Assembly (NCBI RefSeq): GCF_000524195.1
Contig: NW_020170384.1
Location: 1,550,517-1,614,516, forward strand
DNA: 64,000 nt
Direction of reading: 5' to 3'
DNA from: Echinococcus granulosus
Taxonomy: Eukaryota > Platyhelminthes > Cestoda > Cyclophyllidea > Taeniidae
Each line of letters starts with the position of its first letter. Position 1 is the first letter of the stretch. Positions 35,201 through 46,700 of this stretch are shown piece after piece. The position numbers and the translations under genes were made by a program. The notes under the pieces were generated by a model. The model saw only the letters and a list, made by a program, of their open reading frames with translations, was not told the origin of the DNA and made no database searches.

Positions 35201-36254
35201 AGAACGACCAAATCTCACCGATACTGCGTGATACTGTCGAAAAGCTGAACTCGAGTTACTTCAATTCGCCTCATGGCTCGAATAAAGGCCCTGTATTCAG
35301 CTTGCTGATGCCCAGAAATGTGTGCCGATTTGGTTGCTGAAGAGGAATCAAAACTGGACAAACCTATCGGTTTTGTGAGGGCAAATTCCAGCTGATCTTT
35401 TATGCAAATAGCTCGTGCTTGAAGGAAATTCAAGCGTAATTCCTGTTCAGTAAAAGCTTCGAACTGTCGCAAGTATATAACCACCTGGAGTATATAAAGC
35501 CGAATATGATAAAGCAGTTCTTATAGACGCTTTTACCTTCAGGCAGACGGGCAGTGTAACTGGTTCTCTGAGCTGTTTGCAAAGCTGACTGAAAAGTTGA
35601 CCACTTATCTCTTGAGCCTGAAGACCCACCATCCGAACTATGGGCACTGTCCGACCGTATTTTTTCGTCATGCGCTTGGTATGGCTTAAGATATTGAGGG
35701 CATCCTGACAATAGCCGTTTCGAATGCAAGTATCCATGAGTTGTGGTAGCTCCAGAAAATCTAAAATCTGATGAAAAGCAACGACATAGGTAGGAAACAC
35801 AAAAGGTGGTACCAACTTGGGTGTATTTCTGAACGAACTTAGCAGAGACGCGAAAAGCAGAAGCATTTTTTCCGATGTTATCGAAAATAGTTTGAGCAGC
35901 ACTGGAAACACCAGCAATACTTGCAAGTAAATTCACATTCGATTCAGATATGGACAAGAACTCTCGGTGAACATCACGACTTGTGTTTGCATTAGCAAGA
36001 AAAATCGGGTAGTTTTCGACAGCAAGCTGTTCCGTTTTGTATCTGATACTGTCTTCTTCCATTTGAATACGCTTTGGGGTGGCAGCTAATTCGTCAAGAC
36101 GAAGGTGTGAAAGTTTGCTAATACAATCCGCAAACTGAGGGTCTGCAGAAACAGAACTCTCCACCTCCGAAGATAGCAAGAGCATTTGAATAAGTTTCTC
36201 AACCTCGACTTTTGCATCAAAGTTTGATAAATCAGTCACAGAGTCCTCACCCAT
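29269..36254 (-). CDS. COG8: Conserved oligomeric Golgi complex subunit 8 with a giant acidic C-terminal tail, 1883 residues
   Basis: Exons 36254-35817, 35767-35537, 35484-35219, 35146-34681, 34641-34415 and 33292-29269 join in phase to 5652 bases. COG8 is a lobe B subunit of the COG tether that docks retrograde vesicles at the Golgi. Residues 1 to about 635 follow the Dor1/COG8 family end to end: L-E-L-P-Q-L-M-D-T-C-I-R-N-G-Y in exon 2, F-T-E-Q-E-L-R-L-N-F-L-Q-A-R-A and S-I-T-Q-Y-R in exon 3, Y-F-G-R-S-F-A-R-I-G-C-D-F-R in exon 4, and L-L-T-A-F-N in exon 5. As I recall, human COG8 has about 612 residues. Here the last exon runs on for about 1250 more: acidic, Ser/Thr/Glu-rich, presumably disordered, with degenerate repeats and several Trp-acidic motifs, ending G-W-D-V-D-F. 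Introns 1-4 are only 39-72 bases. The tail lies in the same uninterrupted frame as the COG8 C-terminus, so an assembly fusion is unlikely. Confidence 0.92.
30905..31460 (-). repeat. Internal protein repeats in the COG8 tail
   Basis: Two clear units of about 117 residues. Unit 1 (31460-31260) reads S-V-K-K...L-D-D-N-A-N-E-L...V-S-V-P-P-M-I-T-T-C-P-T-S...A-D-W-N-D. Unit 2 (31112-30905) reads S-V-K-E...G-G-D-D-A-G-E-L...I-S-V-P-A-M-V-T-S-C-P-T-S...A-N-W-I-D. More degenerate units with an E-L box followed by a Trp in acid context continue to 29680. Confidence 0.7.
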
Positions 36255-37700
36255 TGTCTAAAACGGCAATTAATAAGGTAAAGGAAAGACCATGTTTCCC
36301 GTACTAAACAAGAACAAAGGGTCTTCTTGGTAAGAATTTATATTTGGGATAGATTTAGCGGGAAAATAAAAGATAGCAAGCCATCGAAAAACAAGACAGA
36401 GAGACTAAAATATGCAATCGGATTCCAATAACGGCCGATTTGTACAAGATGCCCCAAAATCCTTTATTTTCTGAGAATAGCCAGTTTCGCAGTCTCGTCA
36501 CCCTTTTCATGTACGCACAAGTACATACTAACAGCAATCCAATGGTCAGTACTCCATCCAAACTATACGCACTGACCATTAGAAGATACTACTTCCCAAC
36601 GCGGAGGCGACCCAAAGCACACCAACTTATGCTTCGCGCTGTATCTGCAGCATCTGAAATAATTGCATTACTGCTTTATAGCCTTATAATTTACACCACT
36701 CAGAAATTTTAGGTTAAGCGAAATAAGAAGTCTAGGATTGCGTAACACCGTAGGATTAAAAACAGGGGATTTTCAGAAAGCATTCAAATTTGCGTGTCAG
36801 TGTTTTGGAAGGATAATACATCTAACTTCCAAAAAATTTGTGTATAAATACATTTTAAAAAGTTTTAGGAATTTTGCAGTCATTGCCATTTTTGTTCTGG
36901 CAATTTCATTTATTACTCCCAGGAATAACCCATCATTGCTCATAACGGCAACCTTTTGAATGATTGTTTTGTTGTCTTAACTGAGAACCGAGCACATTTT
37001 TTTTGTATGTTTTGGTTATGCTTATCTACAAATGCTAAAGGTATTATTGATTTCTGGGTGAAGTATTTGCCGGTTTCTTTGCGCTATTTTTACGATGTCT
37101 GTCACTAAACGGGTTTTATTTTCATTAAGTATTTTTAAGACAAATTTACTGACTATCCACTTTAATGCACTGATCTGTTTCCTGTACACCCACTGAAGAC
37201 AGTTTCGGAATGCCAGTCGCTTTCCTCTCCATCGTCAAAAACTATTTGAATATTTATTTTAAACTCGTGTGCAACTGGAGATTTTACGTGTAAAACTTAT
37301 CCACAATCTTCACTTTTCCTAGTGGTAGACCTCACTGCGTTATCTCAATTTTCTTGTATGTTGCCCGATTGGGTTATCCCATCCCATCGCTTAAGTTTTG
37401 AGTGATTATGTTTTTATTTTGTAAAAATTTATCAAAGTCAAAAATGCATAATCTTTAGTAAGTCATACTGACATATATGACAGGCATTTAAAAGAAATTT
37501 AACAAAATCCACAAAAACATGGTTGAGATTGCGTTCACAAAATCTACAAAGAATCACGCGTTGAGTAAGAGCTCCCACTTGTTACGCAGTTTTACTCCAA
37601 ATGCACATAGCTCGGTGTACACGGAGACAAATGAAGGACAATTTCCCAATTTTGATGTGCTGCCTCATCTCTTCCTTGACTGTACAAAAACACGACACGT
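36255..37700. other. Spacer between the PH gene and COG8 (tandem, both minus)
   Basis: About 1.4 kb. It should hold the 3' UTR of the PH gene (AATAAA on the minus strand at 37413-37418) and the COG8 promoter. No coding exon is supported; the frame 36355-36579 has a hydrophobic stretch but no splice context. Confidence 0.5.
37413..37418 (-). terminator. Polyadenylation signal AATAAA of the PH-domain gene
   Basis: TTTATT on the + strand, 283 bases past the stop of the last PH-gene exon. Confidence 0.45.
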
Positions 37701-40700
37701 TCATATCTCACTCTCGTTGATTTCGTCAGGATCCTCTGAATCCACTAAATTGATTGTAAAACCCAGAGGTGAGGGGCCCGGTTTTCGAGGGTGTCCGTCT
37801 CGATCTTCACAGTCCTCCGGAAAGTCCCTTAACTCTTCGTTCCTCTCGCCAACAGTATCGACATCATTGAAATCGTCGTCACCAACATCACAATAGAGCC
37901 GTGCTCGAAGGTCGTTAACGGCTGCGGCGAGGCCCGCGAGAGCCTCAGGCACCCGTGCTGACAAATCGTTGAAGTCATTATCTTCTAGACCCTCCTGACG
38001 ATCCACTGTGCTGTTAACGAACTTAGAGAAGATGCTTATGGCGTTCTCCACCTGGTTCAGCAGTATTACGTGGCTAAAGGATGAGAAGTAAGTTAGATTT
38101 TATGGACGCTTCTGGGCTTCTGTGTCTCTGTAATTTTATTTTCTGTTTTGAGCATTGATATGCAGATTTATTTATAAGTAGAGTTTGATTTAAAATAAGG
38201 TTTGATTTTGCAGGTTATAAAAGGTATGCTTCGGTGGTGGTACGCTGCAAATGTGTCTTGTCATCATTAGTAATAACCTGTGCGTTTGTCATGTAAGCCT
38301 CTCCAATTCAGTCACTGTTATTCAATACGCCAGACAACTGTGAGAGTGTGGGTACCACTTTAGAAACGTGAACTAAGTTATTCGTCAACTACAGCGTAGA
38401 AACCGAACCCACGGTTACCTCACACCACCTGAGGGCTTTCTGGGCGGCGCAATGGAAACTGGGACTTTTAACCACTCACTGGCAAATCATTTTAATGGTG
38501 AAAACGCTTCGAAGATGACCGGCTTTTCGTCAATGACGGCCCCTGCCTTAAATGATTTGCTGGTAGTGCATGGACAGCCGTAATTTCAGTGGACATAAAA
38601 CGCATTGACCTTTTGATCTCTGGCAACAGATGCCTAACCAATCGCTGTGGGGAGACAACGCAACCACACATGAAAGCAAACATTTGCAATTCCAAGAAGT
38701 TAGTGCACGCTGAATACCAGGCCTGCGTTCCGCTTTTGCTCAGTACGAGGGGAGTCGAACACTGCGATGAGTTGAATGAACTTCAAGGTAAGATAGATAA
38801 AGATTTTCAAAATGAGCATCAGAATCGTAAGGATTCACCAATGATACTAAAAAATCTCCTGATGTTGAGGCTTTCCAGCTTTAAACATAAGATTGGACTA
38901 TGCACGTACATCTATCAGGTGAATGTATGGGGCAAGAACTTTATTTTAACTCATTTAAATTCTTCCTCATTTGATCTCTATGTTACTTGAGGGTAATTGG
39001 TAGGTAGTGATTGTGGCACTCCAATGTGTTGTTTCCACATCTCGTCTTCAAAGTCATTCCACTACCGTCTTGAGTGAAAAAAGAAAATTTGGTACATTTA
39101 ATGAAATTTCCTTCAAATCCATTTAACAAACATCTTGAGGGGCATATCTAGGAGTATTAGTGGTGCAGAATTATGTAGTCCTAACAATGACCTTCACAAT
39201 GCTAGCTTGGGCTAGTTCTTGCAATACCATGGGTGGATTAGTTGGTAACCTTAGTGTTCAACTCTACGTTAGCTCAACTTTAACACGCATTGTTTTCCAC
39301 TGAAAGAGGAGCATAAAATTTTCTTTGACTAGTCATGATTGTGTAAGAGGATATCCCCTCCGGATCTGTGATTTTGGCTTTTGGAATTAACTTGTGGTCT
39401 AGGAAAGAATGCCTGGATGATTAGATATGTAGTCAAACAGTATCTGCTAGTAAACAAACTAGTAATGATGCTTTGGAAGTTTCGGGATGCGGAAAATGAT
39501 GCAGAAAATACTTAAGCTCAATGAATATAGTAGAAGAATAACCTATGCGTACACTTCGTAGTTAGGTCAAGACATTGCACTTTTATGCGGTTAATTCCGA
39601 ATAGATCCCTTCTCATGCAGTTCAGTAACAAAAATGTTGCTGAAAACCTGTCAAGTTTTATTACAAATAAAAGATAACATCTCGAAACTAGCCTTTGAGG
39701 TTTATTCTAATACGTTAGTTTTGGGTGTTTATGATTTGCGTGCGAATTTAAATAATCAGCCTGATAAGAACACTGGAGGTTAGGGTAATTTGAAAAGTTA
39801 TCTACGAAGTCAAACACACCAAATCCAATGAGGTGGTTAAATCACTTTTCTCACTACATTCGTCTACGTGAATATGTAATAAGAAAAATCAAAATGAAGT
39901 GCTTCAGATTTTGTGGTCAAACCTTAGAACGAAGTGACTTACATTAAAAAGTGGTAGCAGCACAAAGATGCAGAAATAAAAGACCGCATTCGATTTGGTT
40001 GAAATTTTGACAGTTGCATACTTATACCAGGGCAATCTCTGGCATAGTACGCATATAAGGACACATGAACACTCGTTGTTATCAAACAGCTTGGTCAGGC
40101 TTAAGTATAGCCATGCACACTCTTGTATTCCTGTGCTATGACATTTGCAAGTCTAAACAAAAGAAACAACCTCAAGTTTTCACTAACATTACGGGGATAC
40201 ACGCAGCTAGGTAGTGCACGGTCCATACCCGTATTCTAAGGTAAATAGTTTTGGAAGCATTGTTGCTTCGCTAAAACTTAGAGCCTAAAAAGTTGTGTGC
40301 ATAAGATAAATGTAAAGAGTGTTCTTGCCTATCACGAATTATTTTCTGAGCTTTGGCTAGTCTAGCGGCCGCAGATCCCAAGTCCTTTCCACGATCCGTG
40401 TTTGACACGGTAGTAGCGCAAAGCCGATTTAGCTGCGAATGCAGACTCTTCAGATGAAGCCTTCGAATAAAAAAAGTGGTTGAAGTTGCTCATTTAGATT
40501 ATGTCTCTATCATCGACACATTACCTTTTGACTTATGCTTTACAAAGACCTATCATACAGAGTCATGTCAAGCCCAAACATCGGTCAAACTTCTACTTCA
40601 ATTGAAATAATTCGTCTTAGGCAAGAGGCCAGAAAGCCGCCCCACTCACTCTGATTCAACTGTATAGGCGTCGTAATAGTCTCGATGGAACCAATTCTGA

Positions 40701-43700
40701 TTGATATCTTGCAGAAGACGTTGTTTCTCTTCTTCATACTCCCGTCGCAGAGCTGAGATCACATTGGCGTAGTCTTCGATATCTTGATCAGCCCCCTGTG
40801 AAACTCTCGCAGCCTCTTTATTTTGAGCTCTCTCGTAGAAGGCACGTCGGCTTTGCAGAAGGTGGTCCGACAGGCCTTTCAACTCGTTCAGGGCATCGTT
40901 TACGTCAGGAGACAAAGCTGACTGCTTTCTGGGTTGGAAATAAAGAGGGTACAAGTCAGACCAAATTGATGATAATCGGGTAGATACAGTTTGATGCACG
41001 AGGCTCTACTTATGCCACCTGGGCTACTAGTCCCCTATCCCTTTTTATGTTCTGTTGAACTGAAGGTAAACATAAACTACACACAGCGATATTTCCGGTC
41101 TCCAAAGCTTCGTTCTCTACGCCGGTAGCACGGAGTCCCACTCTCATTATCTGTGCTATTGTTCTTCTACTCATTCATTGTATGCATAATGAAGTTACTC
41201 CCAGCCTCCTGTCTTGTAGAATCTTCGGAAGTTACTTGGGGGCTGTATTGGTGACTATTGACTAGCGTAAGCCTGCCATGTGGTAAAATGTCAATGCGTT
41301 CTAATAATAACCACCTCATGGATAATGATGGTGACGGCGCTAGGCTAACTCTTGAATGTAAAGTGTGAAAAGTCTAATTACCTCGGTGATATCAAAGGGA
41401 AACAGGGTTATAAAATGCATGCTGACATCGCTACTGAGTGATAGTTGCATTCTTGCTGTACTGCAAGCTCTATATTATTCGGATCACCCGGGCTTTCTCG
41501 AAAAAGGGGTTTCAAACATTATTTCCAACGCACAGAAAGGACAAGGCATTAGCGTGGCTTGGGGCTACTTGTCGATATGATCTACGTTTAGAAAGTAAAT
41601 TGTGCAATAAATAGAGATAAAGGTGAACAACTTGAACCGCTCTGCGAAAGCAGATATGCTGCCGCCATCCTCTAAATCCCTAAATTATAAGATGTTTTGA
41701 CAAGTGACGTGGGGACTAAAGGAGAAACATTTGATCCCAGAGCGCCTATTATACAGCAAAAATGTCAATATTTCTTAACGATTACAGCCTTTAATAACTA
41801 AACCGCGTAATATTTTGCAATAAAACCCCAAGCAGATGATGATAGACTTTTCAGTGGTGATGAAATTTTTGGAACCTTTAAGGCAGTACATAACTGTAAA
41901 AGTAAAGTCGAGTAAAGGAGAGTGTATAGAGTGTTATTCACTAGTGCTTTCATTCGCTTTACATTCAATGCCTTTATTGGTGTTGCGGAGTTCGCTCCTT
42001 GCTGGGTACTTCAACGGTCTTCTATCTATTCTGTAGGTTAGTAATAAAGCTGCTTTCTGATGCTTGTGTCCCATTCCCGCCTAGAGAGTAACTCAAGATG
42101 TGAACTTGCCATAAACTAATTGCGCCTTTAGTAGCTAGACTGAATTAAAAATACGTAAGGTTAATTAATTACTCCTGTAGACGACCATGAAGCGTTCATT
42201 AAAATTAGAATGTCGATCGGAGACGCAATGGAGCCCTTAGCTGAGACTCGACCTTTACGCTGGAGGCATCGAGTTCTCCACACGCAGCCCATATCCGTGG
42301 AAAATCTACTTCTAGACCTGGAGGATAACTGTGGCACATATTGACTCGAACCTTTAATGATCATTGAACGGCATCGATAAGGAACCTCGCCTCAAAAGTG
42401 ATCTCTCCCACTGAGCACGCATGCACGGAAAGGGATTGAAATCAAGTTCAAAGCACACTTTTACATGATTTTAGGACTTTGAAATGAAAATCGTCAACTT
42501 TCACTAGACTGTACCGAAGTCACCTTTTTCAGCGCTACGCTTCAGGAGTAGAAGCGGCTTTGAGTGGGCTAATGCAAACATTGGATCAATCGACTGCTAC
42601 GCAAATGGGGTAACTTTTCAATTCGCAATTCTGGTGTATGAGTGCAGCCAAAAAAGCAACATTTGGACACATTTACAAACAAACGAAGAGATGGGTGTAA
42701 TCCTTTTGGCAAAGCTAATCACAGTGTACAGAATGGTTTGACGAGGCGCATTGATCATACCTGTGCGTGTATAAGCGCCTGCCTGTGTGTGTGTGATGTG
42801 TAGTAAAAAAGCTACTAAGCACCTAAAATCTTTCCAAGTGGTGTGCACAGCTCGAGTGTATTGAAAGTGATTGTGCCAAAACATACGCTAGTCGAATTCG
42901 CGATCCCTTAAGCAGTAGCCTGTAAGGAGAGATAAAGGGAACCCCAAGCAGCCTTATTGCTTCCCTCTTTTGCTTCAAAAACAAAAAAACGGGATTTGCG
43001 TCAGGGCTGTCATGTAAATCGGTGACACTGGAGACGTGAGATCCCCTATGTCAACGCAAGTTACGCACTAGCCAATCAAACATCAATCAAGTTGATTTAA
43101 AGGTCCGGTAGTTAAGTTGAGTCGATTAGGAATGTGCATTTAGGCCACAAAGTCCTTGTCCAGCAGTAAATGGAAAAGTGTGAGGTCATTGCGAAAGGGT
43201 CAGAGCTAAGTGAATGAGGCATAAGATCGTGTGCCAACGTGTTCATTTTGAAAGGGGGGATAAAAACTCCCTTTAGGCAAACAGTTGCGATTAATATTAC
43301 GAGCCCTAAGGCTTAGGTTCATGCAGGAAGCGACTGATAAGTGCAATTAAGTGTCTCAGTTTGATTTCTCAGAATCAAACAGCACCTATTGCTAACATGA
43401 CACAGAGATTAGTCAGGCCTCATGCATATTCCTTGATTAAATAGAAAATTAGTTAACGGATTGTAACTGTACATTCGCATATTCTTCTTTTTTAAATAAA
43501 GGGAGTATTTTATGAGGTGTATTATGCAATCTTTTTGGAGGTCAGTGACTTTCTTTGAGAAAAAGAGTGGTTTTCCATCGATTGTCATTCCAACCAAAAC
43601 ATAGGGGACTCACGAGTTACCCAATCGAGCTGTCTGTTAGCCTAAACAGAATGCCTTTGGCTAGGGGGCATGATCACATCAAAGTGGAATTTAGACTGGG

Positions 43701-46700
43701 CATCTTGAAGACACCGAATACGATGGAATAAGGGCATTATAGAAACCAATAATGTGAGCAAATTTCACTACTTTAAGCTAATTAACCAGCAGATCATTCA
43801 AAACTGTCAAACAAGGACTTTTTAGTTTGGGAAGACCTTGTGGAATGTTGCGACACTCAGGTGAGTATTTGGACAAGTGATGGCATTGTGTCATTTGCAT
43901 TCCAAAAAACTTACTGGAATGCACGGTCATTCAAGTCGTCATGTGCAAAGGCAGAGCGCCTCTCATCCGGGATCAACTAAAAGGTCATTTGATGACCTCA
44001 TTAGAGGTGGGGCAAATAAATGTGCTTCAACCGGGGATCAGAGTGTACTTACTATGTCGTCTGGACGCTGCACTTTGCTGGAGAATAATCTGAAAATCAT
44101 AAGCCAATGAGAAGATAATTTTCTTCTTCATGGTGCAACTACTTAAGGATGATGATACTCCTGAATCCCTACAAGAATTTAGTGCATAGCTTCAGCATAC
44201 TTCATCACTTGACCAATCACTATCGTTGAACTCCTTCCTTCGTTCAAAATCTATGCCTACAAATTAGCAGTACTTCCTGCTTCAACTTGAAGCAAGGCTT
44301 GAAATGAGGGGGGGGGGGTATGGCCTTGACAAAACGAATAATCGACCGTACGAGGCCCTCAATCCCCCGGGATCCATCAACATATTTGGTGGCGTGGCTC
44401 CTCTTCCATCTCTATGGCCTTTTAGTCTTTTAGGGATTAATAATACATGTTATCATTGCTTTAATGGATGATTTAAAATGCCAAGTAGTAAATTGAAGCG
44501 ATTTTGATGGACCCTGTTCATTATTTGTAGACTTCCATTCGAAATGACCGCTGGTATATTCAAGTACTGATAGTGAAAAAATGGCCTTACAAATGAAGGT
44601 CAGCATTACTCACTTATCCGAGTTGGCATTTCGTGAATCCACTGTCTCGGGGAGAATGACCTCCAAGGCCCCCTTACCATACTCCCGCATAAGCAGTTCA
44701 AAGAACACCGACTCGAACTCTACTCCTAGTTGAAGGTAGGAATCACTGAAAAAAGGAAAACACTTCAAGTTAGTACCTCCCCTATTTATTCAGTGATCAT
44801 TTTGACATCAAATTACACCTAGCTCTGTATATTTTGGTAAATCTCTTGCGCCAAATATGGCGTTCTGATATCACTATATTGCCATACAACATCTACATGG
44901 AATTACCCAAAAAATCCGCTTATTATGGGTGACATTGAGACCCAAAAGCGTAATCAAGGCCGCGGATTACATGAAGATGGTCCCACAATCTTGACGCAGA
45001 ATTTCACATAAAATTTCAATTGAATTTAAGAATTTAATTAATTTTGGGGTTTCAATACGATTCCAGTTAGAGATCACGGCATTAATTGGGGAGTAAAACA
45101 GCAGTCCTCGAATGACAAGTTGAAGGCTTCCAAGGCGTTCACGCGGACCAGATGGGCCAAAATGAAAATAGCATGTATGTGTGCGGTCTAGCCGATGCAG
45201 TTAAAGTAAGATTTTAAAACCTTCTTAGGGAAGCATCTGCACTCTAGGTTCTAGCAGTTTCCTGTTTGCCTTCTCATCTCGTCGCTTTATCGCGTTTGGA
45301 TTAGAAATGCATTTCCTTACTTGGTACACAGAAGTTGACAAGGCAAAATATATTCGTAAGAGGCTGAAACTAAAGTGCAAAGCTTAACACTGATTGGCTT
45401 AGAGCTCCAAATACGTGCTATCATGGGAGCTGTTGAATGAGACGCATTTGTGAAGAAAAGGAATGAAAAGGTGGGATTACACCAATTGGCGGTGGAAAGT
45501 CATGCGGAATCGTGCGAAATTTTGGCAGTTTTCCTACGTCTACGAACTCCCGTCACATCGTCATAAATCTCACTGCACGATTCACACGATTTCACTTCTC
45601 CGGATTTATAATAGATTTTATTTTGTTTGCATACAGGAGTAAATGGAGAATTACTTGTAAAATCAATTCTAGCAGTCCATATAATTGGGAAACAAATGTT
45701 TACTGTTAATCTACTTACTTCGGGGAAGGGTATTCATACTTCTCATGACAGATAGAGCGACTGAGAGTAGTCGAAAGAGCCTCTAGCACATCCTGAACCT
45801 GAGTATCATGCAAATTCCCGTTCGTCAATGATGGATCCATTAGCTTCTCATGGTTCTTGATTATCTTAACTCCTGAATCTGATAGCCGATGGAGCATGAG
45901 ACAAGTAGCGATGTAGCCGGGAAGCATCCACTTTAGATCCTGCTTCTCAGGAATGGCATTAAACCAATCCATGGATAGTCCATTGATCAGGTGAGCTGCG
46001 GCTGCACCTTTTGTCTTCTCCTTCCCCATCTCCTCTAAAATCTGCCCACACACCTCTGCCGCTACGCTCTCAACCAATGTCTGAACCATTGGAGGAGCGT
46101 TTGGGTCATTTAGAGCGAGCTTTGCCAGCCCAGTAACTAGGATATCATTAGGAAAGTTTGTTCGATTGCGGATGGCTGCAATGTGACCCGAGAGATAGGA
46201 ATGGAGACAGGAAGCAAGAGCACAAACTCGTCGTATTGTTTGGGGACTGGGCGAAGTATGAGATGTGATGAGATTCATGGAGATTTCCAGGATTCCCGCT
46301 GAAAGTATTTTAAGACAGTGAGAGCAGACTACACCCACAGAATGGCTGTCACTGTAGACGGGACCATCGGTAGGGGCGGGTGCTACAAGGGTTTGTGTAG
46401 AACTGGTTCCTGTGCTAAAAGTGTCAGGACCTGGGCTTAAGAAGGATTGATCTTCAAACACCACCAGGGAGGCTGTCTGTCCAGGTTGACGAACCTGGTA
46501 TCTTTGACGTCGGATCACGGATGAGGTGTCTGCGGAGCGGCAGGACTTCGACGCATTCGGAATATCTTGGAGTGAGGAGCTGAAAGATTAAACCCTGCAC
46601 ATAAATTGACCTTCCTTATACTTAATCTTTCTTTAGGTAAAGGATATGCAAGGGACCCTTGCAATTATATCAACTTCCGTCACAATTAGTGATATATTGA

